A stretch of DNA of 54,134 nucleotides from Rhizobium sp. Q54 (GTDB lineage: Bacteria; Pseudomonadota; Alphaproteobacteria; Rickettsiales; UBA1997), in assembly GCA_945871805.1 (NCBI GenBank), contig CAMBXE010000006.1, positions 1 to 54,134 on the forward strand, written 5' to 3'. A model generated the notes under the pieces. That model saw nothing but the letters and a program-made list of their open reading frames with translations. It made no database searches and was not told the origin of the DNA. This document shows, piece by piece, positions 19,395 to 27,933 of the stretch. Position 1 is the stretch's first letter; every line of letters begins with the position of its first letter. Made by a program: the position numbers and the translations under genes.

Positions 19395-21788
19395 ATGAAT
19401 TTTTTCACCAAAATCTTCGATCGCGAACAACATAATTTTCCCCTCTGGCTCCCTGTCTTTTTCGCTTTTGGTGTCGCATTTTACCTCTCTTTCTCCGCAA
19501 ATTTTTTAGAAAAATTTCCATTTTTTCTCGCGCTTTTCTGCGTCGCGATTTTTTTATTCATCCTCAACCGATCTTTGATTCTCTTAGTCTGCGCAGTTTT
19601 TCTGGCGGGAAGTTTTTACGCAAAAATTTACGAAAAACCCGCCTCGGTTACTAACAAGCTTTTCGTCGACGTAGTTGGAAAAGTTGAGTCGGTAAAAAAA
19701 TTTACAAATCCAATCAACGGCGTCGAAGGCTTGAGTTTGGTGATCTCAGAGCCGGCGCTAGAAAAAATCACCAACTATAAAAAGAAGAAGCCGTCAGTCA
19801 AAAAACACAAAACAAAGAAGAGCAAAAAACACTCGGCATCGCCCCTGTTATCTCCGCGCTCCCCCTTGTCATCCCCGAACTCCCCCTTGTCATCCCCGCG
19901 AAAGCGGGGATCCAGAAGTAAAAAACTCGAAGCAAAAGTCACTTCTCTGGATTCCCACTTTCGCGGGAATAGCAAACCAGAGCTTCGCGCAAGTGACATT
20001 AAAAACCTCGCCAACCTCGCCGACTACCAAGAGCTCGACCGCAAATTTCTAGACTACCGCGGAGCCTACCAACAAGAGCTTCCAACCAATCTCAAAAAAA
20101 TTTCCGTTAACCTTGTGACCGGACACCGCAACAAGTGCGGAGTGATGGGTGATGTTTGTCACCCCGCACTTGTTGCGGGGTCCGCAAACGAGATTTCAGT
20201 CAACGATAAAATCTCTTTCCGCGCATTTTTACAGCCGCCACGCAGTCGTGAATTTCCTGGAGATTTTGATTACGCCTTCGACGCCAAAATCAAGCAAATC
20301 GAGGCTTACGGCTTCGTTTCGGGTGAAGCAAAAATTTTAGAAAAAGGAGAAATTTCCAATCTCGACGAGTGGTTTTTGTCGCTGCGCGAAAAAGTTAGGC
20401 AGAAGATTTTTTCGATTTTAAGTGGCGACGAAGCAGCAATCGCTGCAGCTTTTTTGATTGGCGATCAACATCAAATCTCCAAAGAATCCGCCGCAGAAAT
20501 TCGCAACTCTGGCCTCTCGCATTTGCTCTCAATCTCCGGATTTCACCTCTCACTCGCCGGGGCGATTTTCTTTTTCTCGCTACGTTTTGCTTTGGCGCGA
20601 AACGAATATTTAGCCCTGCATTTTGACCTCAAAAAAATCGCTGCTGTCGTCGCGATTTTTGCTGTTTATTTTTACCTCAAGCTCGCCGGCTCACCCTTGC
20701 CAGCACAGCGCGCGTTTCTCTTCGTACTCTGCGCTCTGCTCGCTTTATTTTTCAGCGAAAAACTTGACGCAAGGCGTGCTATAATGTTTGGCGCTTTGCT
20801 GCTCGTTCTCTTGAATCCTTACGTGGTTTTTAGCGTCTCTTTTCAACTTTCTTTCGCGGCGATTTTGGTGTTGGTGAATTTTTCCAAACCCGGCCGCAAC
20901 TACTTTTGGCAGATTATTTTACTCTCGATTTTGATCCAGATCGCCACGATTCCATTTTTAATGCACCACTTCCGCAACCTTTCTTTGCTTGGCTTTATCG
21001 CCAACGTTCTCGCGATTCCTTTGGCAAGTTTTGTAGTAATGCCCCTCGGATTTCTCGCGCTTTTTTTAATGCCAATCGGTCTCGCTAAACCCGCGTTACT
21101 TTTAATGAATCCAGGAATTATCGGACTCGAAAAAATCGCTGATTTTGTTTCGGGAATTTCTTACTCGCACTTCATCAGCCCTTGGCTTCCAAGCTTTGGT
21201 CTTGCTATCGCGATTTTTGGATTACTGCTCGCTTGCCTTGCAAAAACTCAGTTACGTTTCGTCGGAATGGCAATTTTTCTCGCCGCATTTCTGACGATTT
21301 TTTCCGTCAAAAAACCCAACATAATTTTTGAAAGAGATCAGAAATTTTTTGCTGTTTACGGTGAAAATGGTTTGGAATTTTCTAAGAAGTTAAGGTCTTC
21401 CAAGCAGCGCGCTTCATGGATGAGGCAGTTTGACGAAAGTGAATTCAAAACCTTTCCACCCACTTTTCTCTGCGAAAAAAATCGCTGCGAAATCGCAGTA
21501 AAAAATAAAAAAATTCTTGTGCTTTTGCAGCGAAATAAAATCAGCGAAATCTGTGCGAGTAACTTTGATGTGATCGTGAATCTAACTAAGAAATATCAAC
21601 TTCCCGCCTGCATTGGTGCGGATAAAATGAAAATCGACAACGAGGATTTTTACAGCGAAGGGACGCAGTTTCTATTCTTTGAAAACAAAGAACTTCGTCC
21701 CGATAAAATTAATCGTAGTGGTGAAACAAAGCCCGATGATGAAGGCGATTTCGGGGATGATGCCAAGGAAATCGACGGTGAGTTTTAG
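19395..21788 (+). CDS. comEC: ComEC/Rec2-type DNA uptake channel with in-frame repeat insertions
   Basis: From the ATG at 19395 the product is 797 residues; 19 upstream codons are rejected because MNFFTK begins a normal membrane N-terminus. It has N-terminal membrane segments, an OB-like region, then the competence domain with about ten membrane segments (motif SHLLSISGFHLSLAG). The C-terminal metallo-beta-lactamase-like domain is reduced to a short soluble tail, so nuclease function is unlikely. Two palindromic repeats are inserted in frame in the OB-like region (about residues 165-195 and 242-264). ComEC carries single-stranded DNA across the inner membrane. The last 117 bp overlap the convergent gtrA-like gene. 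Confidence 0.9.
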   Translation: MNFFTKIFDREQHNFPLWLPVFFAFGVAFYLSFSANFLEKFPFFLALFCVAIFLFILNRSLILLVCAVFLAGSFYAKIYEKPASVTNKLFVDVVGKVESVKKFTNPINGVEGLSLVISEPALEKITNYKKKKPSVKKHKTKKSKKHSASPLLSPRSPLSSPNSPLSSPRKRGSRSKKLEAKVTSLDSHFRGNSKPELRASDIKNLANLADYQELDRKFLDYRGAYQQELPTNLKKISVNLVTGHRNKCGVMGDVCHPALVAGSANEISVNDKISFRAFLQPPRSREFPGDFDYAFDAKIKQIEAYGFVSGEAKILEKGEISNLDEWFLSLREKVRQKIFSILSGDEAAIAAAFLIGDQHQISKESAAEIRNSGLSHLLSISGFHLSLAGAIFFFSLRFALARNEYLALHFDLKKIAAVVAIFAVYFYLKLAGSPLPAQRAFLFVLCALLALFFSEKLDARRAIMFGALLLVLLNPYVVFSVSFQLSFAAILVLVNFSKPGRNYFWQIILLSILIQIATIPFLMHHFRNLSLLGFIANVLAIPLASFVVMPLGFLALFLMPIGLAKPALLLMNPGIIGLEKIADFVSGISYSHFISPWLPSFGLAIAIFGLLLACLAKTQLRFVGMAIFLAAFLTIFSVKKPNIIFERDQKFFAVYGENGLEFSKKLRSSKQRASWMRQFDESEFKTFPPTFLCEKNRCEIAVKNKKILVLLQRNKISEICASNFDVIVNLTKKYQLPACIGADKMKIDNEDFYSEGTQFLFFENKELRPDKINRSGETKPDDEGDFGDDAKEIDGEF
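19890..19970. repeat. In-frame palindromic element 1 inside comEC
   Basis: The arms are tcatccccgcgaaagcgggg plus flank, and a complementary segment ending ctttcgcgggaat. The translation contains SSPRKRGSRSK and LDSHFRGN, typical of translated repeats. Just upstream (19855-19890) the phrase ccccttgtcatccccg is partly duplicated, as if an end of the element had been tandemly copied. Confidence 0.82.
20121..20183. repeat. In-frame palindromic element 2 inside comEC
   Basis: Arms 20121-20140 and 20164-20183 are complementary at 19 of 20 positions and separated by a 23-bp loop. The frame stays open and encodes GHRNKCGVMGD and HPALVAGS. It is a different sequence family from element 1. Confidence 0.85.
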
Positions 21789-22085
21789 AATCAAACTTCC
21801 GACTAGAAGAGTGATCAGGTAAAGAGTTAAATACTCTTTTAGATGCGATTTTTGCTGCTTCGCCGCTTGGAAGCTCCAGCGCTTATTAAAGTTATAACTA
21901 AAAATAACACTGATGCAGAAGGCGAGAATATTGGCAAGGATGTAATGCAGCCCAAGCAGGTGAATAGAGAATAAAAAAATTGAATAGCTGATGACGGTAG
22001 AAATTCCGCCCGTGATCAAAAATCTTTGCAACTGCGCGACGCTTTTGAGGTCTAAAAATTTACGTAATTTTACCTGGAGGGACAT
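21672..22085 (-). CDS. GtrA-like membrane protein
   Basis: From the ATG at 22085 the product is 137 residues with four membrane segments (QRFLITGGISTVISYSIFLF; YILANILAFCISVIFSYNFN; a third near LTLYLITLLVGSLIL; a fourth at the C-terminus) and the family ending NFIGTKFFVFKE. GtrA-like proteins are thought to assist transfer of lipid-linked sugars across the membrane. The frame extends upstream into the tRNA-Glu gene, so the later ATG is preferred. The 3' 117 bp overlap the end of comEC on the other strand. Confidence 0.85.
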   Translation of the reverse strand: MSLQVKLRKFLDLKSVAQLQRFLITGGISTVISYSIFLFSIHLLGLHYILANILAFCISVIFSYNFNKRWSFQAAKQQKSHLKEYLTLYLITLLVGSLILKLTVDFLGIIPEIAFIIGLCFTTTINFIGTKFFVFKE

Positions 22086-22124
22086 CTGAAGAAATCTGCT
22101 GAGCTTGATCTGCCATCTAAATGA

Positions 22125-22199
22125 TGGTGACCCCAACGGGATTCGAACCCGTATTACCACCGTGAAAGGGTGGTGTCCTAACCGTTAGACGATGGGGCC
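22125..22199 (-). tRNA. tRNA-Glu (TTC anticodon)
   Basis: On the minus strand the acceptor ggcccca pairs with tggggtc, the anticodon stem-loop reads ccacc ctttcac ggtgg (TTC), the T-loop is ttcgaat, and CCA is encoded. The cloverleaf is complete. Confidence 0.95.
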
Positions 22200-22261
22200 A
22201 AAAGAGGCGGCGCAACGTAAGTATCAAGTCGCAAAAGGCAACCGGGAAAATTAATCAAAAA

Positions 22262-23197
22262 TTAAAAATCTATTTTCCACTTCTTGCCGAGGTATTTTTC
22301 GACCGCTTTTCTTTCGTCGGTGAGGAGGTGGCGATCGAAGATTATTACTTCTCCAATGTAGCCAGCGAATGCGCCATATTGGCCCCAACAAAAGTCTAGG
22401 GGAGCGGCGACGGTGGTTTTGGGGCTTAGTAAGCCGGTGCGGCTAGTAGTGCTATTAATAAAAATAGTTGGAGTTTTGTTGTTATAATCAACAGTGATCA
22501 CTGCGGGTCTTTCAAGTAACTTACTGGTTGAGCCATCATAAACGGCGATAGGCGGCATGTAAGAGATGGCGTGTTCGTAGACCGAAACTCCATTGGTGCC
22601 AAGAGAAATACCGGCGCCAGAAATAGTTGTGCTTTCAATAAATCCACCGCTATAAGCGGCTCCAATCGGGTAAGTCTGGCCACTTGTGCCGTCTGTACTG
22701 GCGTTTGATTTCGCATCGATCTGATGAGTAGTCGTGGAGTAAGCGACAAGAAAAATAGTAAAACTATTGATGGCGATTGGTATGTTGTCAGCGTTGGTCG
22801 GCCGATATTCGGTGGGGCTCTCCACTTGTAATCTAGAATCTCCACAACGTATAGCGGGCAATCCGTTGATCGCATTTTCAGTGTATCTTGATAGCGGCGC
22901 CACCACGGTAGTGTAGGCTTTGCTCTTGCTCAAGGCTTGAGTGTTGTTGTCGTACCAAGTTGTAATTCCTCCCTCTGACACCGCTTCTTCCGGAATAAAA
23001 CTACTATCCAACGTGGTTTCGTACCACAACACCACGCCCGGCATATCTCTAACCACAGACTGCTTCGTTTGAGACTGTGCCGCTGTAATTGCAGACTTTC
23101 TGATCATCTTGCTCGCTTGCGCCACGCCAGCAATCAACAAGCCAATGATGGCGATGACAACCGACAATTCTACTAGCGAGAAAGCAGATTTCTTCAT
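22262..23197 (-). CDS. Pseudopilin-like protein with LamG-type C-terminal domain
   Basis: The N-terminus is a type IV prepilin signal: short basic leader MKKSA, then FSLVELSVVIAIIGLLIAGV with the conserved Glu at +5. The rest (about residues 50-311) looks like a concanavalin/LamG-like beta-sandwich ending in the typical GYIGEVIIFDRHL...E...VEKYL-KKW pattern. It is therefore an exported pilin-like protein with a large globular head, perhaps for binding glycans or host surfaces. It is the last gene of a tight operon: its start overlaps the mlaF stop by 4 bp. No prepilin peptidase or assembly ATPase is in the window. Confidence 0.75.
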   Translation of the reverse strand: MKKSAFSLVELSVVIAIIGLLIAGVAQASKMIRKSAITAAQSQTKQSVVRDMPGVVLWYETTLDSSFIPEEAVSEGGITTWYDNNTQALSKSKAYTTVVAPLSRYTENAINGLPAIRCGDSRLQVESPTEYRPTNADNIPIAINSFTIFLVAYSTTTHQIDAKSNASTDGTSGQTYPIGAAYSGGFIESTTISGAGISLGTNGVSVYEHAISYMPPIAVYDGSTSKLLERPAVITVDYNNKTPTIFINSTTSRTGLLSPKTTVAAPLDFCWGQYGAFAGYIGEVIIFDRHLLTDERKAVEKYLGKKWKIDF

Positions 23198-23958
23198 TTG
23201 GCTAAAAAATTAATTGGCCCTTCGGAGCGCCCGTGGATGAATTGATCGAGATAAGGATTGCTAGAGGAATACATGTCTTTCACGTCACCAAACCAAATTA
23301 TTTTTCCTTCGAAAAGCATCGCGATTTTGTCAGCGATTTTGCGGGCGGATTGCATGTCGTGCGTAATTGTAATCGTAGTCGCGCCGAGTTCTTTTGAATT
23401 GGCGATTATCAAATCATTAATCACGTCAGCCATGATCGGATCTAGTCCGGTCGTGGGCTCGTCAAAGAAAATAATTTCTGGATTGGCAGCGATCGCCCGC
23501 GCAAGTGATGCTCGTTTTTGCATTCCACCCGAAAGCTCAGAAGGAAAAAGATCGGCAGTTTTTTCGCTTAAGCCAACAGCCCGAAGCTTTTGCATCGCCA
23601 CTTCGCGCGCATCTTTTTTATTCATTTTTTGATGATTGAGTAGGCGAAAGGCGATATTTTCCCAGATCGGTAGCGAATCAAAAAGTGCGCCGCCTTGAAA
23701 AAGAAATCCGAATTTTTCCATTAATTTATCGCGATCTTTTGTGCCGATATTTGCGACTTCTTTTCCATCAACTTGAATAGATCCGGACGTTGGCGTTAGT
23801 AGGCTGGCAATGATTTTAATCAGCACAGATTTACCACTTCCTGAGCCACCAAGAATTACCACTGACTCGCCTTTGTTCACTTGCAGATCGATGCCGGCAA
23901 GAACTTGTTTCTCGCCGAAGTTTTTGGTGAGATTTTTTACAAGAAGTTTTGGAGTCAC
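23194..23958 (-). CDS. mlaF: ABC transporter ATPase, MlaF-like (phospholipid transport)
   Basis: The 254-residue ATPase has Walker A GGSGSGKS (about 35-42), the Q-loop, the ABC signature LSGGMQKR and Walker B FFDEPTTGLDP, with the downstream H-loop in THDM. The sequence pattern, including GLDPIMADVINDLI, fits MlaF/Ttg2A, which powers retrograde phospholipid transport between the membranes. The other mla genes are not adjacent. It starts 1 bp after the thioredoxin-like gene and overlaps the pseudopilin gene, so the three are probably co-transcribed. Confidence 0.88.
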   Translation of the reverse strand: MTPKLLVKNLTKNFGEKQVLAGIDLQVNKGESVVILGGSGSGKSVLIKIIASLLTPTSGSIQVDGKEVANIGTKDRDKLMEKFGFLFQGGALFDSLPIWENIAFRLLNHQKMNKKDAREVAMQKLRAVGLSEKTADLFPSELSGGMQKRASLARAIAANPEIIFFDEPTTGLDPIMADVINDLIIANSKELGATTITITHDMQSARKIADKIAMLFEGKIIWFGDVKDMYSSSNPYLDQFIHGRSEGPINFLAK

Positions 23959-23959
23959 T

Positions 23960-24727
23960 TTATTTTTTCTCAGAAAGTTTTGTGTCGATCAGTTTTTTCA
24001 AAACTTTGTAATCAACAAATCCTTCAATGATTTCGCCGTTAACAAAAAAACTTGGGGTTGAGCGCAACTGTAGTGACTTGGCCGCTTCCATGCGGGCATT
24101 AAGAATTTTATCCTGAAGAGATTTATCGGCGAGACATTTTCTAAAGCGATCAGAGCTCATCCCGTCAAGCTGAGCAATCGCTTCGAGTTTCTCTGCAAAT
24201 TTTTCATCAAAAGCCCAGGCGTCTTGGGTTTTGAACAGGGCCTTCAATGTTAGAAAATATTTTTCATTCGCTTGCTCTTTATTGTCATTTGCTTGGCAGT
24301 CTGCAAACATCGCAGAAACAAGTGCGGGCTGGTTTAAGGGGAAGTTGCGGAAGATGAATTTAACTTTGCCGGCATCGATATATTCAGTCTTCAATCTCTC
24401 GAAACCTTCGCGCGAAAAATCTGCACAATGCGGGCAAGAAAGAGAGGCGTATTCGATGAAAAGAACTGGTGCCGCCTTATCGCCGAGGACGAAATCTCCC
24501 GGTAAAACTTTTAACAATTCACTGTTTTTTCTGGCCTCATCGACAGCTGCTTCCTTATTCACAGCCTCGTTAACAGCATCTTGTGAATGTTGTTCTGGCT
24601 TTAATTCTTCCGCAGTTTTTTCTGCGTATTTGTAAGAAGTTTTGTTTTTGTAGTTATGAACTACGAGGGCTGCGAATCCGATTAATAAAGCGGCGGCGGC
24701 GACAATAATGATGCCTCTTTTTGACAT
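23960..24727 (-). CDS. DsbA-family thiol oxidoreductase, membrane anchored
   Basis: The 255-residue protein has an N-terminal membrane anchor (residues 4-25), a low-complexity linker, then a thioredoxin fold of the DsbA/BdbD type with active site CPHC (about residue 97) and the cis-Pro segment STPSFFVNGE near the end. It would form or exchange disulfides in the periplasm, which fits the many cysteine-rich exported proteins here (VirB6, the lipoprotein at 16259). It is the first gene of the mlaF-pseudopilin operon and diverges from the glycosyltransferase at 24803. Confidence 0.88.
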   Translation of the reverse strand: MSKRGIIIVAAAALLIGFAALVVHNYKNKTSYKYAEKTAEELKPEQHSQDAVNEAVNKEAAVDEARKNSELLKVLPGDFVLGDKAAPVLFIEYASLSCPHCADFSREGFERLKTEYIDAGKVKFIFRNFPLNQPALVSAMFADCQANDNKEQANEKYFLTLKALFKTQDAWAFDEKFAEKLEAIAQLDGMSSDRFRKCLADKSLQDKILNARMEAAKSLQLRSTPSFFVNGEIIEGFVDYKVLKKLIDTKLSEKK

Positions 24728-24802
24728 GATATTCAGATTTTAGATTGACTGGAGGGGGAAGTACGTGAGATATTTTTTTACGCCTTAAATATCAATTTTT
24801 TT

Positions 24803-25576
24803 ATGTTACCAATCTCGGTTTTTATCATCGCTAAAAACGAAGCAGATCGAATTGCGCAGGTAATTAATGCCGCAAAAAAAATCGCCGATGAAATTTTAGT
24901 GATTGATTCTGGAAGTGGCGATGAAACCTGTAAAATAGCCGCAGGAGCAGGAGCGAAAGTTTTTTTTAATCAGTGGCAAGGCTACGGTCAGCAAAAAATT
25001 TTCGGCGAAAATCAATGTCGTAATAAATGGATTTTAAACATTGATGCTGACGAAGAAATTTCATCAGAATTAAGTGAAGAAATTAAAGAAATTTTTTCTC
25101 GAAAAATCGCCAAGGACGTCGCGGGATTTCGCATAAAGATTGTTAATAAATTTCGCTTTGAAACTTGTCCGAATAAATGGGCTTACTACTACAACCAGCT
25201 GCGTCTCTACAATAAGGATTTGGCAGGATTTAAAAATAGCTCGGTGCATGATTCTGTCGAAGTACGAAACGCAAAACATGAAATTCTCCAGTTAAAAAAC
25301 ATCATTTTTCACCAATCTTTCCGCTCTTATTCTCACTGGATTGAGAAGCTTAATTCTTACTCGCAAATGCAAGCGCAAGATGCTTTTGCCAAAGGAAAAA
25401 ACCCTTCCTTGTTGAAGATTTTTTTTACTCCATTTTTTACTTTCTTAAAAGCTTATTTTATGCGCCGTTATTTTATTTATGGTTTTAATGGCTTGATTTA
25501 TAGCTCACTTTTTGCCTTCTCTCGTTTTGCTAAAGCAATAAAAACTCGCGAACTATTTCAGGATAAAAAATGTTAA
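24803..25576 (+). CDS. Family 2 glycosyltransferase (WaaE/KdtX-like)
   Basis: The 257-residue GT-A enzyme starts with PISVFIIAKNEADRI, has ILVIDSGSGDET as nucleotide-sugar site and NIDADEE as the metal-binding DxD region (about residue 80). The overall pattern matches the lipopolysaccharide-core glycosyltransferase WaaE/KdtX, so it probably adds a sugar to the LOS/LPS inner core on the cytoplasmic face. The C-terminus has a hydrophobic, membrane-attaching segment. The lipoprotein gene downstream overlaps its end by 7 bp. Confidence 0.85.
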   Translation: MLPISVFIIAKNEADRIAQVINAAKKIADEILVIDSGSGDETCKIAAGAGAKVFFNQWQGYGQQKIFGENQCRNKWILNIDADEEISSELSEEIKEIFSRKIAKDVAGFRIKIVNKFRFETCPNKWAYYYNQLRLYNKDLAGFKNSSVHDSVEVRNAKHEILQLKNIIFHQSFRSYSHWIEKLNSYSQMQAQDAFAKGKNPSLLKIFFTPFFTFLKAYFMRRYFIYGFNGLIYSSLFAFSRFAKAIKTRELFQDKKC

Positions 25577-26106
25577 AAAAGATTCCATTTTTACTACTCA
25601 GTTTGCTGTTAATTTCCTGCGGTACTATTCACGAAAGTCCGGTGATTTACCTCAGTAATGCCAGCCTAAAACCAATTAAAAATATTAATTGCGAGTGGTC
25701 CAAAAGGCATGTTTTGAGCTTGTCGGTATTGAATCCGGGCGAAAGCAGAAGTCAGTCCTTCTACATAAAAGATGACGCGGCATTTTTTGGATTAGTCAAA
25801 GTTTCTTGGACCAATGACGAGGGCAGTGAAATTTCTCGCGAATTTTTCTTCCGCAAAACGGATCTTCCGAGTATCGATGACCCAAAAGCTTATAACTACG
25901 CGCAACTTTATTTCGACCAACATTCCGTCGAAATAAGCACTTCGGACGCGCCTGATTTAAGTGAAAAAACAGTCAAAATGGATCAACTTCTATTGCTCTA
26001 CCGCGATCAGTATGCCAAAGAGCACAAGGCAGAAAATCTCCAAATAATCAATGTGCAGTATCGTCGGGATAACTCAGCTCCAGCTCTGATCTTTGGGGCT
26101 TATTAA
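25570..26106 (+). CDS. Small predicted lipoprotein
   Basis: The 178-residue product has a lipoprotein signal MLKKIPFLLLSLLLISC (Cys 17). The mature protein looks mainly beta (ESPVIYLSNASLKPI..., AFFGLVKVSWTNDEGSEISREF). No family is recognised. Its start overlaps the end of the glycosyltransferase gene by 7 bp, and the methyltransferase gene follows after 11 bp, so it belongs to a three-gene unit 24803-26729. Confidence 0.72.
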   Translation: MLKKIPFLLLSLLLISCGTIHESPVIYLSNASLKPIKNINCEWSKRHVLSLSVLNPGESRSQSFYIKDDAAFFGLVKVSWTNDEGSEISREFFFRKTDLPSIDDPKAYNYAQLYFDQHSVEISTSDAPDLSEKTVKMDQLLLLYRDQYAKEHKAENLQIINVQYRRDNSAPALIFGAY

Positions 26107-26117
26107 AATTTAAAAAC

Positions 26118-26729
26118 ATGTTAGATTCAGCTCTCGCCGAACAATATTTTAATCAACTTTACGAAGAAATTAATGGCTACGGCATTTCCAACAAAGCTCG
26201 CGCCGACGCAGGAATAACCGAAGGCTTGCTTTACGGCGAGTTGCCTTTTGCGACTTGGAAGTCCATCGTGATGAAAGCGAATCCAAAACATGACGCGGTG
26301 TTTTTTGATCTGGGGTCTGGCACGGGAAGAGTAGTGATGCAGTCGCATCTTTTATTTAATTTTCAGAAATCAATTGGCATCGAACTGCTTGCTGGACTGC
26401 ACGACAAGGCTTACGAAATTGCACAAAAATTTGTCGATGAAATTGAGCATGTGGTTCAAGACGAACTTGGATACCGCGAATTGCATCTTTTTAACGAAAG
26501 TTTTTTTGACGTCGATCTGAGTGAGGCAGATTTTATTCTACTCAATCACCCGCTCAAAGACCGCGAATTATTTGAAAAATTAGAGCAGAAATTTTTAGCT
26601 GAATTAAAGCCTGGAACAAAAATTGTCACCATCATTCGCGCCCTTGTTAATCCGGCCTTCAAACCGCTTGGTAACGAAAAATTTACTTTCAGTTGGGGTG
26701 AATCTACGGCTTACTTTTTTGAGGTGTAA
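26118..26729 (+). CDS. DOT1-like class I SAM methyltransferase
   Basis: The 203-residue protein has motif I FDLGSGTGRVVMQ (about 57-69), the acidic end of strand 2 in SIGIELL, and FILLNHP in the motif IV position. The run DLGSG-GRVVMQ-HLL-F followed by GIEL resembles DOT1-family methyltransferases more than generic ones, and a helical segment of about 55 residues precedes motif I as in that family. DOT1 methylates histone H3 in eukaryotes; bacterial members mostly have unknown targets. There is no visible secretion signal. It could equally be an ordinary protein or small-molecule methylase. Confidence 0.6.
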   Translation: MLDSALAEQYFNQLYEEINGYGISNKARADAGITEGLLYGELPFATWKSIVMKANPKHDAVFFDLGSGTGRVVMQSHLLFNFQKSIGIELLAGLHDKAYEIAQKFVDEIEHVVQDELGYRELHLFNESFFDVDLSEADFILLNHPLKDRELFEKLEQKFLAELKPGTKIVTIIRALVNPAFKPLGNEKFTFSWGESTAYFFEV

Positions 26730-26734
26730 AAACG

Positions 26735-26779
26735 CCCCTCGGCAAGATTGAGATGAGAGCCGCGGAGAGCTTGTCGAGG
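26735..26779. repeat. Weak inverted repeat between convergent genes
   Basis: The segments cctcggcaag and cttgtcgagg form an imperfect 10-bp stem between the methyltransferase and prfA genes. It resembles the palindromic elements elsewhere, and could also end transcription in both directions. Confidence 0.4.
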
Positions 26780-26786
26780 TATGTTT

Positions 26787-27857
26787 TTACTCAGACTCCG
26801 ACAGCTTTCTCGCCTGATCATCTGCAATCAGCGCTTCGATAAATTCATCCAACTCGCCATCATTCATCACCCCATCAATTCTGAAACTGGTAAGATTAAT
26901 TCGGTGATCGGTAATGCGACTTTGTGGAAAGTTGTAAGTACGAATGCGTTCAGATCTGTCGCCACTTCCTACCTGCTCTTTTCTTGACGCCGATCGCTCT
27001 TTGTCGATTCTCGCCCTCTCCGCATCGTAAATTCTTGAGCGCAAAATCTTCATCGCTTTTTCACGATTTTTGATCTGCGATTTTTCATCCTGCATCGACA
27101 CCACAACGCCAGTTGGAATATGCGTAATTCGTACTGCTGAGTCAGTTGTGTTCACTGATTGTCCGCCCGGACCAGATGAGCGAAACACATCAATGCGCAA
27201 ATCTTTTTCTTCAATTTTAATGTCGACTTCTTCTGCTTCGGGAAGCACAGCAACCGTTGCCGCTGAGGTGTGCACACGACCTTGATTTTCAGTTTCTGGA
27301 ACTCGTTGCACGCGATGAACTCCTGATTCAAATTTCAAACGCGCAAAAACTCCGCGCCCATTAATGGATGCTGAAGCATCTTTGTAGCCGCCAAGTCCGG
27401 TGTCTGAAATCGAAAGAATTTCAAATTTCCAGCGTCGTTTTTCGGCGTATTTTTGATACATGGTAAAAAGCTTGTAAGCAAAAAGTGCAGCCTCTTCACC
27501 GCCAGTGCCGGCGCGGACTTCAAGAATAGCATTTTTTTCATCCGCCACATCTTTTGGCAAAAGCGAGAGCTTAATTTGCTGCTCAATTTCCGGAATTTTT
27601 TTTGTAAGATCGAAACGCTCAACTTCCATCATGTCGCGCATATCTTTGTCTTCAGTTGTCGGAAGAACCTCGTCAATATCAGCAATTTCCTTTTGCGCTT
27701 TGTGATATTCAGCAATCAACTCCACTACCGGCGCCGCATCCGAATGTTCTTTCGAAATTTTAGCAAAAGACTGCCCCAAAGCGGCGGGATCAAGTAGTTT
27801 TTTTTCTAGCTCATAAAACTTGGTAACGATGCCGTCGAGCTTTTGAGTAAAGGACAT
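26787..27857 (-). CDS. prfA: Peptide chain release factor 1
   Basis: The 356-residue class I release factor has the GGQ motif in [17 protein letters not shown] (about residues 225-240), which triggers peptidyl-tRNA hydrolysis. The stop-codon recognition region (domain 2) is of RF1 type, so it reads UAA and UAG. Length and ending are normal. It converges on the methyltransferase gene and diverges from metG with a 76-bp gap. Confidence 0.97.
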   Translation of the reverse strand: MSFTQKLDGIVTKFYELEKKLLDPAALGQSFAKISKEHSDAAPVVELIAEYHKAQKEIADIDEVLPTTEDKDMRDMMEVERFDLTKKIPEIEQQIKLSLLPKDVADEKNAILEVRAGTGGEEAALFAYKLFTMYQKYAEKRRWKFEILSISDTGLGGYKDASASINGRGVFARLKFESGVHRVQRVPETENQGRVHTSAATVAVLPEAEEVDIKIEEKDLRIDVFRSSGPGGQSVNTTDSAVRITHIPTGVVVSMQDEKSQIKNREKAMKILRSRIYDAERARIDKERSASRKEQVGSGDRSERIRTYNFPQSRITDHRINLTSFRIDGVMNDGELDEFIEALIADDQARKLSESE

Positions 27858-27933
27858 AAATATGTTTTGAAAAATGGTTCCGCACCTTGAATATCAAGGC
27901 CGCGCAAATTATGCATCTCAACCAGAAAACACA

